Source: CAWBOY01 sp963790585
GTDB lineage: Bacteria > Planctomycetota > Planctomycetia > Gemmatales > Gemmataceae
DNA: 64,000 bases
Direction of reading: 5' to 3'
Assembly: GCA_963790585.1 (NCBI GenBank)
Contig: CAWBOY010000002.1
Location: 930,001-994,000, forward strand
Position 1 is the first letter of the stretch. Every line of letters begins with the position of its first letter. Made by a program: the position numbers and the translations under genes. A model generated the notes under the pieces. The model was not told where the DNA came from and made no database searches. It saw nothing but the letters and a program-made list of their open reading frames with translations. This document shows, one piece after another, positions 17,319-29,624 of the stretch.

Positions 17319-20300
17319 ATGATCGCACGATGGCGGTCGCCACAACTCCTTTTTCTCTTTTTCACACTCTTTTTGTCGCCTATTCCCTTTGCTCGGGCGG
17401 CAGAAGAATTTCCGGTACCGCGAGGAATTTCGCGGGAGCCGGTACCGTTTCAGTATACGCCGAAGCTGTTGACGGAAGTGCCCAAAGACTTTCTCGACGA
17501 TTCGGTCGCATGCATGCTTTACTCGGGCAACACCTATCTCGTCGAGGCCGATGGCACGATCGAGACGATCACGCACGAGCTGACGCGGCTCAATGGGCGT
17601 AAAGCGATCGAAAAACTCGGTGAATATCGAAACATCAGCTATGACCCGTCGTATCAGAAGTTGACGCTGAATGTTGCGCGGATTCATAAGGCCAATGGCC
17701 GCGTCGTCGAAGTGTTGCGCGGCATACCAGTTTGCGCGACGTGAGTACCGATTACCAGGTTTACGACCACGACAAGCAATTGATCATTAGCTTCCCGAGC
17801 ATCGAAGTGGGCGATGTTTTGGAAGTGAAATGGACGGTGCGCGGCAAGAATCCCGAGCACGATGGCAAGTTCTTTACGCGTTACACCTTCGGCGACATTA
17901 GCTACCCAGTCGTGCTCGATGAACTTCGCGTGCGTCTGCCGAAGGATATGCCGTTCAAGCATCGCTCTGTGGTCGAGAAAATTGAGCCGGTCATTACGGA
18001 GGCTGATGGCCAACGCACATATCATTGGAAAGCGCTCAATACGCCGCGCCAGCCACAGGACGAGAATCTGCCGTCGCGCGAGGAAGTCAGGCCGGCGATC
18101 GTCTGCTCGACCTTTCCATCCTGGGAATCCGTCGGCAAGTGGAAGCAAAAACTTCGCACCGACTGTTGGGAGTGCGGTCCCGAGACCTCCAGAGTTGTCG
18201 CTGAGGTTACGCGCGGCATTACCGACCCGATCGAAAAAGCCAAGGCCTTGACCTACTGGGTACGGCGGAAAGTCAGGTACGTCTCCGCGGGAGAACGACA
18301 TGACTATACACCGCACGCGCCCGAAACGGTTCTCGGCAATCGGTATGGCGACTGCAAAGACACGAGCCAGATGCTCGCCGTCATGATGGCGCAAGCGGGC
18401 ATCCACGTCGAATTGGCCACGCTTGGCGTTCAGGACGATGGCCAGATTGTCGAGTCGGTACCCTCACCATGGGGCACTCATGCCATTCTCCTGGTGACGA
18501 TTGCTGGCAAAGAACATTGGATCGATACGACCGCGAGCCTGGCAGGTTGGGATTTTCTCCCCCACGACGATCGTGATCGCTTGTGCTATGTGGTAGATCG
18601 CAAAGGTGGCATACGTTTGACGCGAACACCCAAGCTGACTGCTCAAGAAAATCGCATTGAGCAACTGACTCATGTCTACGTCGGTTCCGATGGGTCGTCA
18701 CGCTGCGAGCGCACCATGGTCTCGACCGGTTTGGCCGGATACAGCCAACGCGATACGTATCTCGAAGTGCCGGCGGGCGAACGCCGCCGCGTCCTTTCGG
18801 CGGAACTACAAGACGCTAATAGCCGAACGAGACTGGTAAGCCTGAAACTCGACGAGGCGGCATTGAAGGAGTTCGATTCGCCTGTCACCCTGAACACTAC
18901 ATTTGAGATCGCGAATCAATTCGCGGGCACGCCCGACCTGGAGGGGAGCCTTTCCGACAGTAAAGTTTGGGGCAAGTTGCTTGCTTACAACCTCGACTAT
19001 GAGCGGCAGGCGCCGCTGCAATTCTACGCACCGTTCATTTCCGACCATCGATTTATCATTCACTTACCAGCAGCTTATTACCTCGACAACGTTCCGCGCG
19101 ACCGAATGATCAAATCCGATTGGGGCGAGTTCAAGCTGACAGTCAAGACCCCGACGCGAGGCGATTCGACACGCCAGATTGAGTTGGATTTCGAGACACG
19201 CTTTGAAAACTCTCTCGTGCAACCGGCTGACTTCGAGAAGTTTCGCCAGTTTCACGAAGAAGTGAACAAATACTATCGGGCGTGGCTGGCTTTACGGCCC
19301 GTTAGCGAGTTGAGCGATGCCGCGATGCTCGAAGGCGTGCTGGCCCTTGCGCCTTCGGACGGAGCCACCGCGACCGCGCTGGCTCGTCTGTATCAGCAAC
19401 ACGGACGGCTCGAAGATGCACGACGCGTTCTCAAGCGTGCTTGTTATTACAATCCGCAAGAGCCGACGCTTTGGGAACTCGCGGTTAAGACAGCTCCCGA
19501 TTTGGAAGGCGAGGAACAAGCTCAACGTGAACTCGTCAAGCGCTTTCCCGAAGAACGGAAATATGCACTCGCTTTGGGTGCCATCTTCATTACGCAGGGC
19601 AAACAGAAAGAAGCCCTTGCGATCTTGGAACCTCTGACCATGGACGACGACTCGGCCATATGCGCCCAGGCATATTATCAGCTGGCTCGCGGCAATTACC
19701 GTGCTGAGAAATTGAAAGAGGCTCTCAAAGGATTGGACCTGGCGACCCGATCGGACGCCGAGGCAGTCAATACGGTGAAATTTCTGCATCTGCGCGGCCA
19801 GGTTTTGGAGGAGTTGAAACGGCCGGCCGAAGCGGTCGAAGCGTATCGGCGAGCGCTCGAGCTCAACAAGGAATCTTCAGAAACGCTGGAAGCGATCGTC
19901 CGAGTGGAGCTTGATCAGGGCAAAGTCCAAGAAGCCTTACCTTACCTTCGACGCTTCGTGCTCACGGTCGGTCAAAATATGACAGACCTGCTCAAAGCAG
20001 CCGATTTCTACTACCGAATGAAACGATATGACGATGCATTCGACCTTGCCAATCGAGCGAGCGAGATCCGCTTCCACGAGCGGGCGCAGCGAATTCTCGG
20101 TTTAGTTTATCTGCAGCGCGGCGATTATGAGCGAGCTGCTTTTCATCTCGACAAGGCGGAACTCGATCCGACCGTGGGGGAGGGTCTCATCCGCGCCTGC
20201 CTCGAAAACGGCAATTGTCATGAATTGGCGAAACGAGTCGATCAGTTAACCGCGCTGAATCTCTCCGCACCGACCTTGAAAGAGTCGCTCGGCGAAGCTG

Positions 20301-20860
20301 CTCTGATGCTAAAACGCCGAGCCGAACTCGAAAAGAAATATGCCGCGCCTCCCGGTAAGGCGGTCGCTTGGTCAGCTGCCATCGACGCTGTGGTTATCGC
20401 TGAAAAAGGAATGCGAAAGGGGGCTGCACCTGCGAAGGTCCAGGCCCTGCTCAAACCCGCTTTCGACAGAGGCGTTGAGTTTGGGCCAGCGCTTGGCCTG
20501 CGCGCGCGGCTCGAACTCGATCAGGGTAAACTGCGTCTCGCGCTGGCGGATGCGGATCGTGCCATTGCTGTGTCCCCCATAGACGCTAATGGTTACTTTG
20601 TCCGCGGTCGGGTCCGGCAGGAGCGGCTCGCCGATGGCGCTCTCGCGGAACTGAAAAAAGCGGTAGAACTCTCGGGCCAATCGGACCCGGAGATGCTGCA
20701 CCATTTGGCGGCGGCTCTTTATGAAGATGGAAAGCTGGACGCGGCCTTGGCCACGCAACGCCTTGCCGTCAAACTGCGGCCGAATGACCGCGAGCTGGCT
20801 CAGCAACTTCAGACATTCGAGAAGAAAGAGAAGGTGCCCAGCAGCGGCGGAAACGGTTAG
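17319..20860 (+). CDS. Exported DUF3857 / transglutaminase-like / TPR protein, frameshifted
   Basis: The reconstructed protein has about 1,180 residues. It begins with a signal peptide (FLFFTLFLSPIPFARAAEE). The DUF3857 beta-domain follows (YNISYD-like NISYDPSYQKLTLNVARI, then SFPSIEVGDVLEVKWTVRG). A transglutaminase-like core comes next, with Cys in NRYGDCKD (around 18350), His in WGTHAILLV and Asp in HWIDTTAS, so the triad is present. From about 19330 to the end come many TPR helices. A one-base shift near 17725 separates the N-terminal 140 residues from the rest, between GRVVEVLR and SLRDVSTDYQVYD. The domain order is common in Bacteroidetes and planctomycetes. The substrate is unknown; a periplasmic location is inferred. 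Confidence 0.88.
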
Positions 20861-21106
20861 GAAGATTCGGCCAAATATCAGCGGCGGCATCCTGCCAAGC
20901 GATCGGAGGGCCGAGCGGAAGTTCAATGCCGCTTGACCCTCGCGTGATTATTGGCTGACAGAATTCCGTCTGATAGATAATTGCGATGATTCCAGGTCAA
21001 TCGACCGAGTGGAGCTGCATTGCTTTCGTTTACTGCATGAGCCGAACGAAACGGGTCACGAAGCTGTCCGATAAGCTTTAATACTGCTGGCGGCTTGCGG
21101 GTTCAA
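20861..21106. other. Intergenic region between convergent genes
   Basis: Only a small hairpin (GCGGGT ... ACCCGC) around 21097-21118, overlapping the end of csrA, is evident. Confidence 0.4.
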
Positions 21107-21301
21107 TCAATGACCCGCTGAAGTCGAGGAAGCAGCAGCGGCGTCCGCCTTAAGCGGCAACAACTCTTGGCGATAGATCGGCACATCCCGCGGCGCTTCG
21201 ATGCCCAGGCGAATTTTGCCGCGATCGATATCGACGACGGTGATGCAGATATTGTCCCCGATGAAGATCTTTTCACCGAGCTTACGGCTGAGGACCAGCA
21301 T
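21107..21301 (-). CDS. csrA: Carbon storage regulator CsrA
   Basis: CsrA is a small dimeric RNA-binding protein that represses or stabilises mRNAs by binding GGA motifs near ribosome-binding sites. The 64-residue product has the family sequence MLVLSRKLGEKIFIGDNI, then GKIRLGIEAPRDVPIYRQEL, including the RNA-contacting N-terminal LVLSRK strand and the R-x-E end of the core. A short Ala/Ser tail follows. It stands alone on the minus strand; planctomycete csrA genes are often near flagellar genes, but none are seen here. Confidence 0.95.
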   Translation of the reverse strand: MLVLSRKLGEKIFIGDNICITVVDIDRGKIRLGIEAPRDVPIYRQELLPLKADAAAASSTSAGH

Positions 21302-21784
21302 TGTCGCTACCCTCCTACGAGCGATTCACTCCCACGAGCGAAGCAGTGGTTGACTTGCTACACCATTCTACGCCACGAAACGAGGATAAGATGTCAAGCG
21401 GGTGACATTTTTCCGCCTCTACTCTCTCTGCTGCGCCGGCGCATTCGCTACGCCGAATGCCGCCGCGCGAACCGGATAGCCGTCAAAACCCGCAAAGTCG
21501 CATTTGCGAAGAAGTTGCGCGTTTTCTTGGCATTGCGAAGTGTCTCGGAAGCCCGGTCTAACTTGACTTCCGCGAGAACGACAGATTGACCGGTCGTAAC
21601 GAGCCGATTTGACTTGGACACTTCATTGAAATGAGAAAACATTACAGCTGGCGCGTATTGCTCACGCTGGCGGTCCGATTGATAGGTTCTCCGGAAAGTC
21701 TCGCCTCCCTATCCAGGGTGCGCTTCGCGACCCTGGGCAGAGGGACGTAGCCTTTCGGATAGCCTCTGAGAGTCGGCGGATCCT
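21302..21784. other. 483-bp intergenic region, no gene supported
   Basis: A hairpin near 21714-21739 (CCAGGGT ... ACCCTGG) lies downstream of purM on the minus strand and could terminate it. A 64-codon minus frame at 21448-21642 does not look like protein. Nothing else is recognised. Confidence 0.4.
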
Positions 21785-22865
21785 CTATACGAACTCCACG
21801 CCCGGATCGCCTTCACGCACCTCGCCGATGAGATAGGTCGGTACCCCGTCATCGCGCAGCTGCTTGATGATGCTTTCGGCGTAATAGCGGCTGACTATGG
21901 CGACGAAGCCGATGCCCATGTTGAATACTCGATACATTTCTTCTTCGGCTACGGGTCCGAGGTTGTGCAGCCAATCAAAAACGGGCGGGATAGGCCAGCT
22001 GCCACGGCTCAAAAACACACGCCGGCCGGGCGGCAGGACGCGCGGAACGTTTCCTTCGAGACCCTCGCCGGTGATGTGAGCAAGGCCCCGCACCACGCGA
22101 CGCTTGATCGGATAATGACTGAGTAGGTCCAGTATCGGCTTGGCGTAGATGCGCGTGGGCGTGAGCAGCTCTTCGCCAACGGTTTTATTCAGTTCCGGCA
22201 CCCAATCGTTGATCTTGAGGCCAGCTTTCTCGAAGACGATTTTGCGAACCAGACTGTAACCATTGGAGTGGATGCCCGAGCTGGCCAAGCCGAGAACGTG
22301 GTCGCCGACGCGAATACCTCGGCCATTGATTACGTGATCGCGTTCGACGATGCCGACGCAAAAGCCGGCCATGTCGTAGTCGCCCGGCTTATAGAAGTCG
22401 GGCAAAATCGCGGTTTCCCCGCCGACGAGTGCGCAGCGCCGCCTCCATGCAACCGTCGGAGATCCCTTTTACCAGCTGTTGGACCAGGGCTGGGTCGTCT
22501 TTCGGCAGCGCTAAATAATCGAGGAAAACCAACGGCTCGCCGCCGGTGCATAGGCAATCATTCACCGACATGGCCACCAGATCGATGCCTACTGTGTCGT
22601 GTTTATTGCACATTCCGGCGATTTTGAGCTTGGTGCCGACGCCATCCGTACAGGAAACAAGAACCGGCCGTTTGTAATTGCGCGCGAACAGGCGGGTATT
22701 GAAGTCGAGGCTAAACAAGCTGGCGAAGCCACCAAAGCCGTCCATCACGCGCGGGCCGTGCGTCCGGCGCAGGAGCGGTCCCATGCTCTCGATCGATTTT
22801 TCGTATAGCGCAAGGTCCTGACCGGCGGAATGATAGGTCAACGGTTCCGATTGCTGCTCCGACAT
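21785..22865 (-). CDS. purM: Phosphoribosylformylglycinamidine cyclo-ligase (AIR synthetase), frameshifted
   Basis: PurM closes the imidazole ring of aminoimidazole ribotide using ATP, the fifth step of purine synthesis, in the cytoplasm. The N-terminal half has MDGFGGFASLF, the signature SCTDGVGTKLKIA, and GIDLVAMSVNDCLCTGGEPLVFLDYLA. The C-terminal half has YDMAGFCVGIVER, GLASSGIHSNGYSLVRKI and HITGEGLEGNVPRVLP. The two halves join at about 22428-22442, where one base is missing: GCMEAALR should run directly into LVGGETAILPDFY. Total length, about 360 residues, is normal. It is divergent from ileS, with about 110 bases between. Confidence 0.95.
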
Positions 22866-22975
22866 GCAAACCTCGAATGGGTAACACCCGTGCGACGAGT
22901 GCGCGATCTTCTGCCTACGTGGAATGTCATGTTATAAGATAATCCTTGGTTTTTCCGCACAACTGAGGAAGCGTC

Positions 22976-25900
22976 ATGCCGTTTGAGAAGGTCGAGACAA
23001 AGGTTGATTTCCCAGCTCAAGAACGGGCCATCCTGGATCTGTGGGACCGCACTCAAGCGTTTGAGCTGCTGAAAGCCAAGAATCGAAACGGTCCCCGCTG
23101 GTCTTTTCTCGACGGCCCGATTACCGCCAACAACCCGATGGGCGTACATCATGCCTGGGGTCGAACCTACAAAGACGCCTTTCAGCGCTATCATGCGATG
23201 AACGGCAAGCACCAGCGCTATCAAAACGGCTTCGATTGCCAGGGTCTCTGGGTCGAGGTCGAGGTCGAAAAGGAGCTAAAGCTCCGATCGAAGCGCGACA
23301 TCGAAAACCTTGTTCCGGGCGATACGTTCGCCAGCATCGATCACTTTGTTCAGCTTTGCAAGGCGCGTGTCGACAAGTTGCCCGCATCCAATCGGAGCAG
23401 TCGATTCGCCTCGGCTACTGGATGAACTGGGACCGCACCGACGCCTACTGGACCAAGCCGCCGGACGAGCGCAAATCGTATTTCACGATGTCGGAAGAGA
23501 ACAACTATACGATTTGGAGCTTCCTCAAAAAGTGCAATAATAGAGATCTGGTTTATCGCGGCTATGACGCGATGCCGTGGTGCCCGCGCTGCTCGGTCGG
23601 CCTGAGTCAAATGGAGATGGCCGAAGGCTATCAACTCGTTGCCCATCGCGCTGTTTTCGTCGCGCTTTCCGCTGCGCGGCAAGCCTGGCGAAAACCTGCT
23701 CGCCTGGACGACGACACCCTGGACGCTTTCCAGCAACGTCGCGGCAGCCGTGAATCCCGAGCTGACCTATCTGAAAGTGCTGCATAAAGACCAGATCTAT
23801 TATCTCGCCAAGGGAGCGTTCATCACCCAGCGTCTTGAAGACGAATTCAAGAAAAAAGAATGGCTCGAAGGCGTCCCGAAGCTCAAGACTCTGGAACAGA
23901 TCTTCAAGGAAAAAGGCGGCTTCACGATCGAGGGCGAGATCAAGGGCGCCGCGATGGTTGGCTGGGCCTACGACGGCCCGTTCGATGAGTTGCCCGCTCA
24001 ACAGCACTCAGCCGGTTTCCCCGAGGAGACAGCTGCGCATCGTGCGGAAGCAAAAGTGGGCACCGGAAAAGTCGGCCCGCGAGCTGCACCGAGTCGTCGC
24101 CTGGAAAGACGTCGGCGAAACGGAAGGCACAGGTATCGTCCATATTGCGCCCGGATGCGGCAAGGAAGACTTTCATTTAGGCAAGGTCGAGGGATTGCCG
24201 CCCGTCGCTCCGCTCGACGAGTTCGGCGTCTTTGTCCCCGGTTTCGGGCCGCTCGTTGGCAAGAGCCGCAGTCGATGGCACGACGACCGATTGGATCCTC
24301 GCCAATCTGCAAGAGAAGGGGCTACTCTTTGCGGTCGAGAAATACCCCCACAAATATCCGCATTGTTGGCGCTGCAAAACTGAGCTGCTGTTCCGTCTCG
24401 TCGATGAGTGGTTCATCGGCATGTCGTGGCGCGAAGAGATCATGCGCATCTGCCATGACATCCGCTGGATACCCGAGGAAGGGCTGAAACGCGAGCTGGA
24501 TTGGCTGCGCAACATGGGCGATTGGATGATCTCGAAGAAACGCTTTTGGGGCCTCGCGCTGCCGATCTGGCTCGACGAGGAATCGGGCGAGTTTGAAGTG
24601 ATCGGCTCACGCGAAGAGTTGAAGTCGCGCGCCGTCGAGGGTTGGCCCGAGTTCGAGGGCCATTCGCCGCACCGGCCCTGGATCGATCTGGTCAAGATCC
24701 GCAATCCAAAGACCGGAAACCTGATGTCGCGCGTGCCTGACGTCGGCAACCCTTGGCTCGATGCCGGAATCGTGCCGTTCTCGACGATGGGCTATAATAA
24801 GGACCGTGAATATTGGAAACAGTGGTTTCCCGCCGATTTCATCACCGAGAGCTTCCCAGGCCAGTTCCGCAACTGGTTCTATGCCCTGCTCGCCATGAGC
24901 ACGATGATGGAAGAGCAAGGCGCCGTTCCGTGTGCTGCTCGGCCATGCCCTCGTGCGCGACCAGTGGGGCGAGGAAATGCACAAGTCGAAGGGAAACTCC
25001 ATCCCATTCGAAGGTGTGTCCGATCTGGGTTACGAGATCGCTAATCCGAAAACGAATCAAAAGGAAAAGCATCCGCCGATGGGTGCCGACCTCATCCGTT
25101 GGCTTTATTGCCGTCACAACCCAACATCGAACCTCAACTTCGGTCCTATCCCTGCCGAAGAGCTTCGCAGCAAATTCACGCTCAAGTTGTGGAACACCTA
25201 CGCTTTCTTCTGCAACTATGCCCGACTCGACGGTTTCAATCCGGCTGATCCCCTCGTGCCTATCGCGGAACGGACCGATCTCGATCGTTGGATTCTCTCT
25301 GACTTGCAGAAGCTGATCGCCAAGGCCCGCCTCTCTTTTGAGAACTACGACCTGATGGCTTTCTGCCTGGAGGCAGAGCGCTTCGTCGATGACAAGCTGA
25401 GCAACTGGTACGTGCGGCGCAATCGCAAGCGGTTCTGGAAGGGAGACAAGGGCCAAGACAAACAGGCCGCGTATCAGACGCTCTATACGGTCGTGCTGAC
25501 GCTGACGAAACTGTTTGCCCCGGTGATGCCGTTTCTCAGCGAGACGATGTATCAAAATCTCGTCCCCGAGAGCGCCGATCGGCCTGTCAGCGTTCATCTG
25601 TGCGATTTTCCGAACGAGGACGAGTCGCTTCATGACGAACAACTCTCATTGGACATGGATGCGCTGCTTAACCTGATCTCGCTTGGCTCCGCCGCCAGGA
25701 ATACGGTCAAGACCAAAGTGCGCCAACCGCTGGCCGAAATGAAGGTCTATCCAGGCGAAGAGAGCGTTCGCCGAGCGGTCGAGCGCTTCGGCGAGCAAAT
25801 CCGGGAGGAGTTGAATCTCAAGCAGGTTACGTTGAGCGAGCAACCGTTACTCAAAGCCGAGATCAAGCCGAACATGAAGACGCTCGGGCCCAAATTTGGC

Positions 25901-26410
25901 TCGAACTTGAAACAGGTGCAAGCGGCCATTGCCTCAGCGAGTCCCTCCGACCTGACTGTCAAGATTGGTGCCGGCCAACCATTTGAGCTAAGCGGCTTCA
26001 CTCTCGAACCGGCGGATTTGATGGTACAATTCAAAGGCCCCGAGGGGTGGGCGGGCGTTGCGGATCGGGGCACGGAGGTGTTGCTCGATACACGCATCAC
26101 CGAAGAGTTGGCCCACGAAGGGATGGCCCGCGAAGTGGTGCGTTTCGTCCAGGACTTGCGCAAGAAATCAAATTTGGAGATGGAAGATCGGATTTCTCTG
26201 CAACTTTCGACCGACTCGGCAGCGCTCGGTCAAGCGATCGAGACGCACCGGGAGTACATCGCTGGCGAGACATTGACGCGCGAATGGGCGACGTTGAGTG
26301 GATCCGGATTTATAGCTAGTGTAAAGGTAGAGGGGCAGCCATTGACCATCGAATTGAAACGATGGGTGAGTCTCCGGCCAGGTCTTGATTTGCGAGGTGA
26401 ACGATCATGA
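22976..26410 (+). CDS. ileS: Isoleucyl-tRNA synthetase, type-2-like, frameshifted
   Basis: IleRS charges tRNA-Ile and edits valine. The reconstructed length is about 1,145 residues. ATG 22976 follows GAGGAAG. The HIGH site appears as VHHAWGR and KMSKS as MHKSKGN; FDCQGLWVEVEVEKEL and the tRNA-binding region follow. The C-terminus reads LAHEGMAREVVRFVQDLRKKSNLE, typical of the eukaryote-like type 2 enzymes, and I see no terminal Cys4 zinc motif of the type 1 form. Frame changes lie near 23390, 23650, 24010-24090, 24265 and 24935, each with conserved sequence on both sides, so sequencing indels are likely. The stop overlaps the next start (ATGA). Confidence 0.95.
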
Positions 26411-26849
26411 TGCCCGACCTTTCGACAGATCAACGCGCCACAACGACCGCCGACTTGTTGGGCTCGGCTACGCGCGTCGATCATTTGCCGAAGCAAGAAT
26501 CGCTCCAAGCCACATGGGCGAAAGCGCAAGATCATCTGGTGGCGCTGCTACAGCTAAAGGACAACTGGGACGGCGCAGCGCGACCCACGTTCGCCCCGAT
26601 TTAATTCGGTCGGCTCTGCATCTTGTTGACGAGATCAAGGCTGATAATAGCACCTCTGCGCCGCAGGATGTTTACCCATTGCCTGACGGAAGCATCATTT
26701 TAGAGTGGCAGTACCAGAACGGGACGGTCGTGAGAATCGAGGTTGAGGATGTTGGCGTTGGTGAGCGTATGACGACCTATCCTGACGCGCCCGCTCAGTT
26801 TTCCAAGCTGACCTGGATGGCCACGGAAGCAAATGGCAATGCCTCCTGA
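26407..26849 (+). CDS. Hypothetical protein with WDG motif, frameshifted
   Basis: The start overlaps the ileS stop. The first part reads LLQLKDNWDGAARPTFAP and hits TAA, while the next frame continues DLIRSALHLVDEIKADN and then VYPLPDGSIILEWQYQNGTVVRIEVEDVG. Adding one C to the CCCC run near 26594 joins them into a protein of about 148 residues. The pattern of NWDG, a helix, Pro-rich turn and GxIxLEW strand is a recurring architecture of small hypothetical proteins in cyanobacteria and planctomycetes; I know no function. It lies 12 bases upstream of another small gene, and the two probably form a unit. It has no signal peptide. Confidence 0.7.
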
Positions 26850-26861
26850 TGGTTTGAAGTA

Positions 26862-27350
26862 ATGCCGCCAACAAATGAAACGCAGGGTGACGATAGCTTA
26901 TTTGTAGAAAATGATGTGTTTCTGCTGCGTCGCTTCCCGAACGAACCAGACAAATATGATTTCAGCTTGCAGATACCTCGATTGAATATCTTTCTTCCAT
27001 CGATGATGGACGTGGATGGATTGTCTTTGAACCGCGAGGGAGAACTCTTCCTGAGTGCCGCTCAGCTCTTGGCCTTGGCAAACAGTGATAGTGTTAGGAA
27101 AAATGGCGGTGTGGTGGCAGTGCTTTGCGAATCTGTCCGTGGACATCAAATGACCGTGGACCCATCTCCTGCCGAATCGCCGGGGCATGTCGTAATTCCT
27201 GAAATAAATCGAATCGACTACGACAAGAAAGAGGCTGACGGATCCCAGCCCGGCAAACGCCGGATAAAAGTGTTGGCGGACCTGTTGGCAAGAATGGCGC
27301 AAGTTCGCATCCATCCGAAACCAAAGAACATGAGAGCGGATGGCGGCTGA
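26862..27350 (+). CDS. Hypothetical protein, partner of the WDG gene
   Basis: The 162-residue product follows the WDG gene by 12 bases and is likely translated with it. It contains DVFLLRRFPNEPDKYDFS, then LPSMMDVDGLSLNREGELFLSA, and a basic C-terminus (GKRRIKVLADLLARM, RIHPKPKN). There is no TM segment, signal peptide or recognisable catalytic motif. I do not recognise the family. The codon use looks slightly more AT-rich than its neighbours, which may indicate a transferred module, but I could not measure this. Confidence 0.6.
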   Translation: MPPTNETQGDDSLFVENDVFLLRRFPNEPDKYDFSLQIPRLNIFLPSMMDVDGLSLNREGELFLSAAQLLALANSDSVRKNGGVVAVLCESVRGHQMTVDPSPAESPGHVVIPEINRIDYDKKEADGSQPGKRRIKVLADLLARMAQVRIHPKPKNMRADGG

Positions 27351-27413
27351 TTGAGTCCAACGACGTCCAGAGTGAGCGCTCGCCTATCGGCTCGCGGCTA
27401 AACAAAACTTGTG

Positions 27414-29427
27414 TCAGCGCCGCAGCCCATACGCCTTGATCTTCCGATCCAGCGTCGACCTTTCAATATTCAAAATCGCCGCAGCCTGGCTCTTATTCCA
27501 ATCGGTGTGGTTCAACGTCTTTAGAATATGCTGCTTTTCGATTTCCTCCATCGGCATCGGCTGATACGGAGCTTCTCCTTGCGGCAGATTCGGATTGTTC
27601 GCCTCCAGGGATGACAACCAGATATCGGCCACATCGAGCAACGGGCCGGATCCAAGTGCCACGGCACGCTCGACGACGTTGCGGAGTTCGCGCACATTTC
27701 CAGGCCAATGATAGGCTTCCATTTTTTGCATCGCGGCGGCCGTAAAGCCCTTGATCTTGCGTCCTGTTTCTCGGATGAATCGCTTCAAGAAAAATTCGGC
27801 CAGGATCGAAACATCGCCCTTGCGCTCTCGTAACGGCGGCACCTGTATTTCCACAACCTGGAGGCGGAAAAACAAATCGCGCCGAAATCCGCCCGACCGG
27901 ACCGCTTCTTCCAGAGGACGATTGGTTGCGGACACCACGCGAACATCGACCTTGAGCGGTACGCTGCCGCCGACGCGCTCAAAGGGGTGGCCTTCGAGGA
28001 CGCGAAGGAGCTTTGCCTGCGTACCGACGTTCATTTCGCCGATTTCGTCGAGAAAGATCGTGCCGTGATCGGCCGCCTCGAATTTACCGATTTTCTTATC
28101 GGTACGCGCCCGTGAAGGAGCCTTTTTCATGGCCAAAGAGTTCGCTTTCCAACAGCGTTTCCGTCAGGGCCGCACAGTTTAGTGTGACGAATGGTCCCTC
28201 ACGGCGTTGACTGGAAAAATGGACAGCCCGGGCAACTAGCTCCTTTCCAGAGCCGCTTTCTCCGCGAATTAGACAGGTTGCGTTGGTAACCGCTACGCGG
28301 CCAATTTGACGCTCGATCTCCTTGATCGCCGGACTGGAGCCGATTAACTCGCTCTCGACGCGTAGCTGGTCTTTGAGCGAACGGTTCTCCGCGCTGAGGG
28401 ATTGCTGGCGGAGCATTTGGTGCGTAGCTATGCCCAGCTGCTTTGCCACCGCGACTGCGAATTCAAGGTCTTCGCTGTCGAGCGCGTTCTTCGGATCGGT
28501 GCAATAGAGATGCATCAAACCCAGAACCTTGTCGTTGAAGAGAACAGGTGCGCAGATTAAACTAGTTGCCCCAATATCCGTAAGACTTTCCCGAACTCGT
28601 AGAAAACGATCGCGTGCAACGTCCTCCGCAAGGATTGCTTCGCGCGATGCGAGCACTTCTTTACTGACGTATTCCGACACGCGACTGTAGCCGCGAACAC
28701 TTGGATCCCGGTGACGGTACGCTGTCACCTCTAGATCGGTGTTTCGCAAGGATTTCCCGATCGCGGACTCGACCAATCTGGCCGTCGGCGGCCGACCTGA
28801 GCCGTCGGCTGGCCTAGCAACGGATAAGACAGCACCGACTTCAGCCGGTATCGCTTCAAGCAGGGCATCCAGCACAATGCGGCAGAGCTCGTCATAGGTG
28901 GAAGCGGCGCCCATATCAAGCGCGAGCCGATAGAGCAACGATAGATCGCGGCTGAGTGGATGACGATTTGTGAAAGAGACCGTTTGGCCGTCGCCTTGTG
29001 CCGAGTCTTCCGCCATAAGCGGTGTTGGCGGTGTCAGATATCGGGTGTTTCCAAGCCGCTTCTTGATCGCCAGGCCGTTTGGCTCTTCCGCTTCGAGCGA
29101 CACGTCGGGAAGCTGAGTCATTGCTTCGATGAAAAGCAATGCCGTCCGTCCGACGTTAATCTCATCTCTCGGCGACAATTCCTTTTCGCCTTCGACCGGA
29201 GTGGAATTGAGACGTGTGCCATTAAGGCTACTCAGGTCACGTAGCCGCCAACGACCGGCGCTGAAGCTAACTTCCGCATGCTCACGGCTACAAAGATCAT
29301 CTTTGAGCACAATGCGATTGGTCGCAGCCCGACCGAGCGTACAAGACTCACCGGGCGTGAGTGGGAATACGTCACCGAAGCCATCTTCACGGCGAATGAC
29401 GAGATAAGCAGTCGCGTTGGCGGACAT
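27414..29427 (-). CDS. Sigma-54-dependent activator with FHA and GAF domains, frameshifted
   Basis: The 670-residue protein has an N-terminal FHA domain (LGRAATNRIVLKDDLCSREH, then LSSLNGTRLN), which binds phosphothreonine. A GAF domain follows (about residues 165-330). The AAA+ module has Walker A GESGSGKE, the sigma-54 contact loop GSFTGA and Walker B GTIFLDEIGEM. A Fis-type helix-turn-helix ends the protein (NKSQAAAILNIERSTLDRKI). It should remodel sigma-54 RNA polymerase at enhancer-dependent promoters. The FHA domain suggests control by one of the Hanks kinases, such as those encoded in this window (inference). A one-base shift lies near 28110-28130, just after GSFTGA. Target genes are unknown. 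Confidence 0.92.
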
Positions 29428-29624
29428 GGTTGGTCCGACCCCCTCGCGCCTGGACGTGGTGAATAGTGGACCAATGAGAGCCTATGCCGACAGTCGGCTG
29501 GCCCTGGTGCGTCCTGAAGATCTTTACATTAGACCAATAGACCTAGACCGGCAAGCATCGTCCCCAAAAGAGTCGAGCGCCCCGCATGACGTTGTTTGCT
29601 ATCCAGGATATGCGCTGCCCGACT

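Noticed and set aside
21448..21642. 64-codon minus-strand frame upstream of csrA
   Set aside because: No ribosome-binding site, no recognisable pattern and no neighbour link; probably chance.
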